NCBI RefSeq assembly: GCF_011045015.1
Contig: NZ_JAAKZY010000083.1
Span: forward strand, 1 to 42,000
Direction: 5' to 3'
Length of the DNA: 42,000 nt
DNA from: Streptomyces scabichelini
GTDB lineage: Bacteria; Actinomycetota; Actinomycetes; Streptomycetales; Streptomycetaceae
A model generated the notes under the pieces. The model saw only the letters and a program-made list of their open reading frames with translations. It was not told the DNA's origin and made no database searches. The position numbers were made by a program, and so were the translations under genes. Of the stretch, positions 39,175 to 42,000 are shown one piece after another; the first letter of the stretch is position 1, and each line of letters starts with the position of its first letter.

Positions 39175-39732
39175 ATGTCCAACACCGCCTCCAAAGGCAC
39201 CCCCATGGCGGCCAGTCCCCTGACCCGTGCCGTGCTCGAAATCGACGAGTACGTCTCCGGGCTCGGCTGGGACCAGCCCGCGCGACTCTTCGCGCTCGTC
39301 GACACCGCTCAACTGCGCTCCGAGGAACCGGGTCTCGCGGCACGCCTCGGTCTCGGCGACGACGCGCCCGAGGGCGCCCTTACCCCTATCGAACAGGAGG
39401 AACTCCCCGCGGGCAGCGCGTTGGACGAGTTTCTCGGCACGATCGCCTGGCCGGACGCGGTGGCCGGCTGCGCCCTGTCCCTGGAGCGGCTGATGCTGCC
39501 GCCGAGCGCGGAGGCGTCCGTTCCTGACGGCCTCGACGAGGAACGTCTGGCGAAGTGGGTCGCCGAGCACCCCGAGCGCCAGGAGGTCCGGATGACCGTC
39601 GCGGTGCTGCGCGGCGGGAAGCGCGAGTCGGCGCTGCGGCTGCGCGAGAAGGACTCGCCGACCGAGGTCCTCACCGGGTCCGATCTGGTGCCGGGGCTGG
39701 CGGAGGCACTGGCGGCGACGTTCGCGGAGTAG
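39175..39732 (+). CDS. PPA1309-like conserved protein
   Basis: A 185-residue soluble actinobacterial conserved hypothetical. It contains LTRAVLEIDEYVSGLGWDQP, ARLFALVDTAQLRSEEPGLA, the mid-segment LDEFLGTIAWPDAVAGCALS and the C-terminal RGGKRESALRLREKDSPTEV. No catalytic motif is recognised. ATG 39175 with a GAGGCAGG ribosome binding site is chosen. It is divergent from UPF0182 and converges on the YlbL-type gene, leaving only 20 nt between the stops. Its constant partnership with UPF0182 and YlbL genes in Streptomyces is from memory. Confidence 0.82.
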   Translation: MSNTASKGTPMAASPLTRAVLEIDEYVSGLGWDQPARLFALVDTAQLRSEEPGLAARLGLGDDAPEGALTPIEQEELPAGSALDEFLGTIAWPDAVAGCALSLERLMLPPSAEASVPDGLDEERLAKWVAEHPERQEVRMTVAVLRGGKRESALRLREKDSPTEVLTGSDLVPGLAEALAATFAE

Positions 39733-39752
39733 TCCTGCATGAGCCGGCCCGG

Positions 39753-40847
39753 CTAGCTCTTCGTGCACTGGGGCAGGTTGTCCGTGTTGCCGCCGCGGAT
39801 GTCCTCGAGGGCGTTCATCGCGTCGTCGATGGTGCCGACCTTGACGAGGGTGAGCCCGTCGGGGATGTCGCGGGCGGCGGCCGCGCAGTTGTCCTTGGGC
39901 GTCAGGAAGTACTGGGCCCCCTGGTCGCGGGCGCCGACGGTCTTCATCTCGATGCCGCCGATGGGGCCGACCTTGCCGTCGTCGTCGATGGTGCCGGTGC
40001 CGGCCACGAACTTGCCGCCGGTGAGGTCGCCAGGGGTGAGCTTGTCGACGATGCCGAGGGCGAACATCAGGCCGGCGCTCGGGCCTCCGACGTCGGCGAG
40101 CTTGATGTCGATGGTGAACGGGAACGTGTGGTCGGTGCCGGCCGCGATGCCGACGATCGCACGCTCCTCGCCGTCGTCGTCCGACTTCACCGTGGTGATG
40201 GTGATGTCCTCGGTCTTGGTCGCCGTCCGCTTCTCCTTCTCGGCGGCCGCCTGCTCCTTGGCGGGCACGACGGTGAAGACGACCTTCTCGCCCGGCTTGT
40301 GCTTGGTGACCAGCTTCGCCACCTCCTCGTACGCCTTGACCGGCGTACCGTCCACAGCCTTGATCACGTCGCCCGCGTGCAGCTTGCCCTCGGCCGGGCT
40401 GTCCTTGAGCACGGAGGAGACGATGGTCCAGGACTTCACCGGGATGTTCCGCTCCCTGAGGGCCGCGACCTTGGCGCTCTCCTGGGACTGGCTGAACTCC
40501 TCGGCGTTCTCCTGCGTGGACTGCTCCTCCGTCTTGCCGTCGGGGTAGAGCGTGTCGTGCGGGACCACCTTGTTGTCGTGTGCCAGCCAGCCGTACACGG
40601 CCTCGACGAGGTTCATCTTGTAGTCGGCGCTCGTGACGCGGACCGTCGTCATGTTGAGGTGGCCGCTCGCCGGGTAGGTCTTGCGGCCGGAGATCTGGAG
40701 CACCGGCTCGCCGTCGTGCTCGCCGAGCGTGTTCACCGTCGGGCCCGGTGACATCTCCGAGTACGGCACATTGATGAAGACTCCCGCGCACAGGAGCGCG
40801 ATCAGCATCAGGGTGGAGGCGAGCATCGTCGCGGTGCGGCGTGGCAT
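39753..40847 (-). CDS. YlbL-type membrane-anchored PDZ/Lon (S16) protease
   Basis: A 364-residue protein. An N-terminal helix (about 8-26, MLASTLMLIALLCAGVFI) anchors it outside the membrane, the PDZ domain spans about 138-198 (SSVLKDSPAEGKLHAGDVIK), and the S16 Lon proteolytic domain follows. The catalytic dyad is Ser257 in GGPSAGLMFAL and Lys302 in GPIGGIEMKTVGA. Actinobacterial and Bacillus YlbL proteins have been linked to SOS checkpoint recovery and envelope quality control; the role here is inferred. It starts at ATG 40847 with TACTGT 6 nt upstream. Confidence 0.92.
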   Translation of the reverse strand: MPRRTATMLASTLMLIALLCAGVFINVPYSEMSPGPTVNTLGEHDGEPVLQISGRKTYPASGHLNMTTVRVTSADYKMNLVEAVYGWLAHDNKVVPHDTLYPDGKTEEQSTQENAEEFSQSQESAKVAALRERNIPVKSWTIVSSVLKDSPAEGKLHAGDVIKAVDGTPVKAYEEVAKLVTKHKPGEKVVFTVVPAKEQAAAEKEKRTATKTEDITITTVKSDDDGEERAIVGIAAGTDHTFPFTIDIKLADVGGPSAGLMFALGIVDKLTPGDLTGGKFVAGTGTIDDDGKVGPIGGIEMKTVGARDQGAQYFLTPKDNCAAAARDIPDGLTLVKVGTIDDAMNALEDIRGGNTDNLPQCTKS

Positions 40848-40853
40848 GGAACG

Positions 40854-40859
40854 ACAGTA
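40854..40859 (-). promoter_or_regulatory. -10 hexamer TACTGT for leaderless YlbL-type gene
   Basis: On the minus strand TACTGT lies 6 nt before ATG 40847, with no ribosome binding site. Confidence 0.45.
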
Positions 40860-40915
40860 CGGGACCACCCTGTCAGTGCACCGTCGGGGCCGCCCGTACG
40901 GGGCTCCGGGGCCGG

Positions 40916-41125
40916 TCAGGCCTCTGTGGGGTCTGGCTCCGGGGCCTGGCTTCGGGGCTGGTCAGGCGTCCGCGCCGGGCTTTCCATGGCCTCGCGGAAG
41001 CGTGTGTAGCCCGCGAGCTCGGCACCGTCTCCGATGGACTTGCGGTTGCGGCTGGCCCAACCGCCCCAGAGTCCGGCACCGATCGCAGCCAAAAGCGGAA
41101 TCAGCAACCAGGCGAGCGCCGCCAT
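40916..41125 (-). CDS. Small membrane protein, hypothetical
   Basis: A 69-residue product with an N-terminal transmembrane helix (LAWLLIPLLAAIGAGLWGGW, about residues 4-23), a basic stop-transfer segment (ASRNRKSIGDG) and a Pro/acidic cytoplasmic tail. ATG 41125 has GGAGG 6 nt upstream. It lies 68 nt upstream of the YlbL-type gene on the same strand. Function unknown. Confidence 0.75.
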   Translation of the reverse strand: MAALAWLLIPLLAAIGAGLWGGWASRNRKSIGDGAELAGYTRFREAMESPARTPDQPRSQAPEPDPTEA

Positions 41126-41267
41126 GCCGACCTCCGAACCCCGTGAGCGACCGCAACTGACTGATCACCAGATTAACCATGCGTGTGTTCAACGCTCACG
41201 GCAGGGGTCGGGTTACGCAACCGGAACGCACGCGCGGACGCGCGGCATCAACAGGCCCGCCCACTCC

Positions 41268-41729
41268 TCAGCAGGCCCCGACCCACTCCTCCGTACCATC
41301 CGAGAACTTCTGGTGCTTCCAGATGGGCACTTCGTGCTTCAGGTCGTCGATCAGCTTGCGGCAGGCCTCGAAGGCCTCACCACGGTGCGGGCAGGACACG
41401 GCGACGACGACCGCCAGGTCCCCGACCTTGAGATCTCCCACCCGGTGAACGGCCGCGAGCGCCCGCACGGGGTACTCGGCGACAACCTTCTCGGCGACCC
41501 GGCGCATCTCCGCCTCGGCACTGGGATGGCTCGAGTACCCGAGCGCATCGACGTCCGTGCCCCCGTCGTGATTCCTGACGGTCCCCACGAACAGCGCGGT
41601 CCCTCCAGCGGCATCGTCCCCGACGGCGCGGAAAACCTCGTCCACGGAGAGGGCGGTTTCCCGGATGGCCAGGACCTTGATGGGATCCTGCGCCGCCTGC
41701 TCACCGGGGTGATCATTCGTAGGTGCCAT
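41268..41729 (-). CDS. moaE: Molybdopterin synthase catalytic subunit MoaE
   Basis: A 153-residue large subunit of molybdopterin synthase, inserting two sulfurs from MoaD thiocarboxylate into precursor Z. Family blocks are TALFVGTVRNHDGGTDVDAL, the YSSHPSAEAEM segment, HRVGDLKVGDLAVVVAV, SCPHRGEAFEACRKLIDDLK and the active-site run VPIWKHQKFSDGTEEWVGA (Lys138, Lys141). The usual YE at the substrate loop is YSS here, a common actinobacterial variant. ATG 41729 is chosen over upstream in-frame starts. No moaD or other moa gene is adjacent. Confidence 0.93.
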   Translation of the reverse strand: MAPTNDHPGEQAAQDPIKVLAIRETALSVDEVFRAVGDDAAGGTALFVGTVRNHDGGTDVDALGYSSHPSAEAEMRRVAEKVVAEYPVRALAAVHRVGDLKVGDLAVVVAVSCPHRGEAFEACRKLIDDLKHEVPIWKHQKFSDGTEEWVGAC

Positions 41730-41850
41730 GCCCCCATCGTGCCCCACCCCACCGACAGCCGACAGCCGCCGGCACGGAATGACGTTTTCCTGCGGCACGC
41801 GCGCGTGGAGAGCGTGAAGAGCACCGTCGCCGCGTCCGGCGCCTCAGGGC

Positions 41851-41956
41851 GAGGCAGCGAGGCAGCGAGGCAGAATCACACCGGTCCGCGCTTTCCCACC
41901 CATCCGCGGCTTCCCACCAGTCCGCGCGTTCCCACCCACCCGCACTTGCCCACCAG
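41851..41956. repeat. Two short tandem repeats in a gene-free end region
   Basis: GAGGCAGC repeats 2.9 times at 41851-41873 (8-bp period). Four 18-bp units follow at 41885, 41903, 41921 and 41939, each like TCCGCGCGTTCCCACCCA. No gene is evident from 41730 to the window end, and the 18-bp period is divisible by three, so a gene extending past the edge cannot be excluded. Confidence 0.75.
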
Positions 41957-41969
41957 CCCCAGGCACCAT

Positions 41970-42000
41970 CAGCCCGTCCGGCGTTTGAGGACGAGGCCGC
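41970..42000 (+). repeat. Dispersed repeat family 2, single copy running off the edge
   Basis: CAGCCCGTCCGGCGTTTGAG followed by GACGAGGCCGC is identical to the right arm and flank of the palindrome at 6848-6880. Confidence 0.85.

Overview
The window is chromosomal DNA of a Streptomyces-type actinomycete. The evidence is very high GC with strong third-position GC bias, many GTG starts, ATGA-coupled gene pairs, and TANNNT -10 hexamers 6-7 nt from start codons (leaderless promoters). The gene content also fits: sigR-rsrA, a CYP170A-type P450 with epi-isozizaene synthase, nrdAB behind a cobalamin riboswitch, and a UPF0182 membrane protein. From memory, much of the order from nrdAB to moaE follows the S. 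coelicolor core region around SCO5190-SCO5226. No phage, IS element, CRISPR array or rRNA was seen.

Layout. 1-3615: thiamine-binding/DUF3817 pair, three translationally coupled AIM24 genes, a MarR regulator. 3803-8573: a histidine kinase/response regulator pair divergent from a secreted acidic PepSY protein, then a nucleoside hydrolase and a GNAT acetyltransferase. 8596-13654: class Ia ribonucleotide reductase behind tandem NrdR boxes and a B12 riboswitch, followed by a GlxA/AraC-type regulator. 13670-16116: two-gene albaflavenone operon; its terpene synthase carries the only in-frame TTA (bldA) codon I found in the window. 16464-18321: peptide deformylase and a TPR protein.

18666-21314: an orphan Roadblock/LC7 cluster with three Roadblock-like proteins, a DUF4388-like protein and a charged linker protein, without the kinase, DUF742 protein or GTPase of a conservon. 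21452-24266: thiol-oxidative stress module sigR-rsrA, with an autoregulatory sigma-R promoter and a repeat-containing N-terminal extension, then an alpha/beta hydrolase and an SRAP DNA-protein crosslink protein. 24317-30806: M50-like membrane protease, aroA, rsgA, SMR exporter, TetR, hisN, CBS protein, Fur family regulator. 30947-33710: SsuABC/ThiXYZ-type ABC importer. 33787-36043: two identical initiator tRNA genes flanking a large Sel1/TPR gene. 36113-41729: UPF0182, PPA1309-like protein, YlbL-type PDZ/Lon protease, a small membrane protein, moaE.

Two dispersed intergenic repeat families punctuate the region. Family 1 has six copies, five of which lie just 3' of genes in a constant orientation. 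Family 2 has two copies, one of them a perfect 48-bp palindrome. The most interesting items are the orphan Roadblock cluster, the oriented 3'-end repeats, the TTA codon in the terpene synthase, the heptad-repeat extension of sigma-R, the triple AIM24 operon, and the kinase/PepSY module with helically phased TTCAG repeats.
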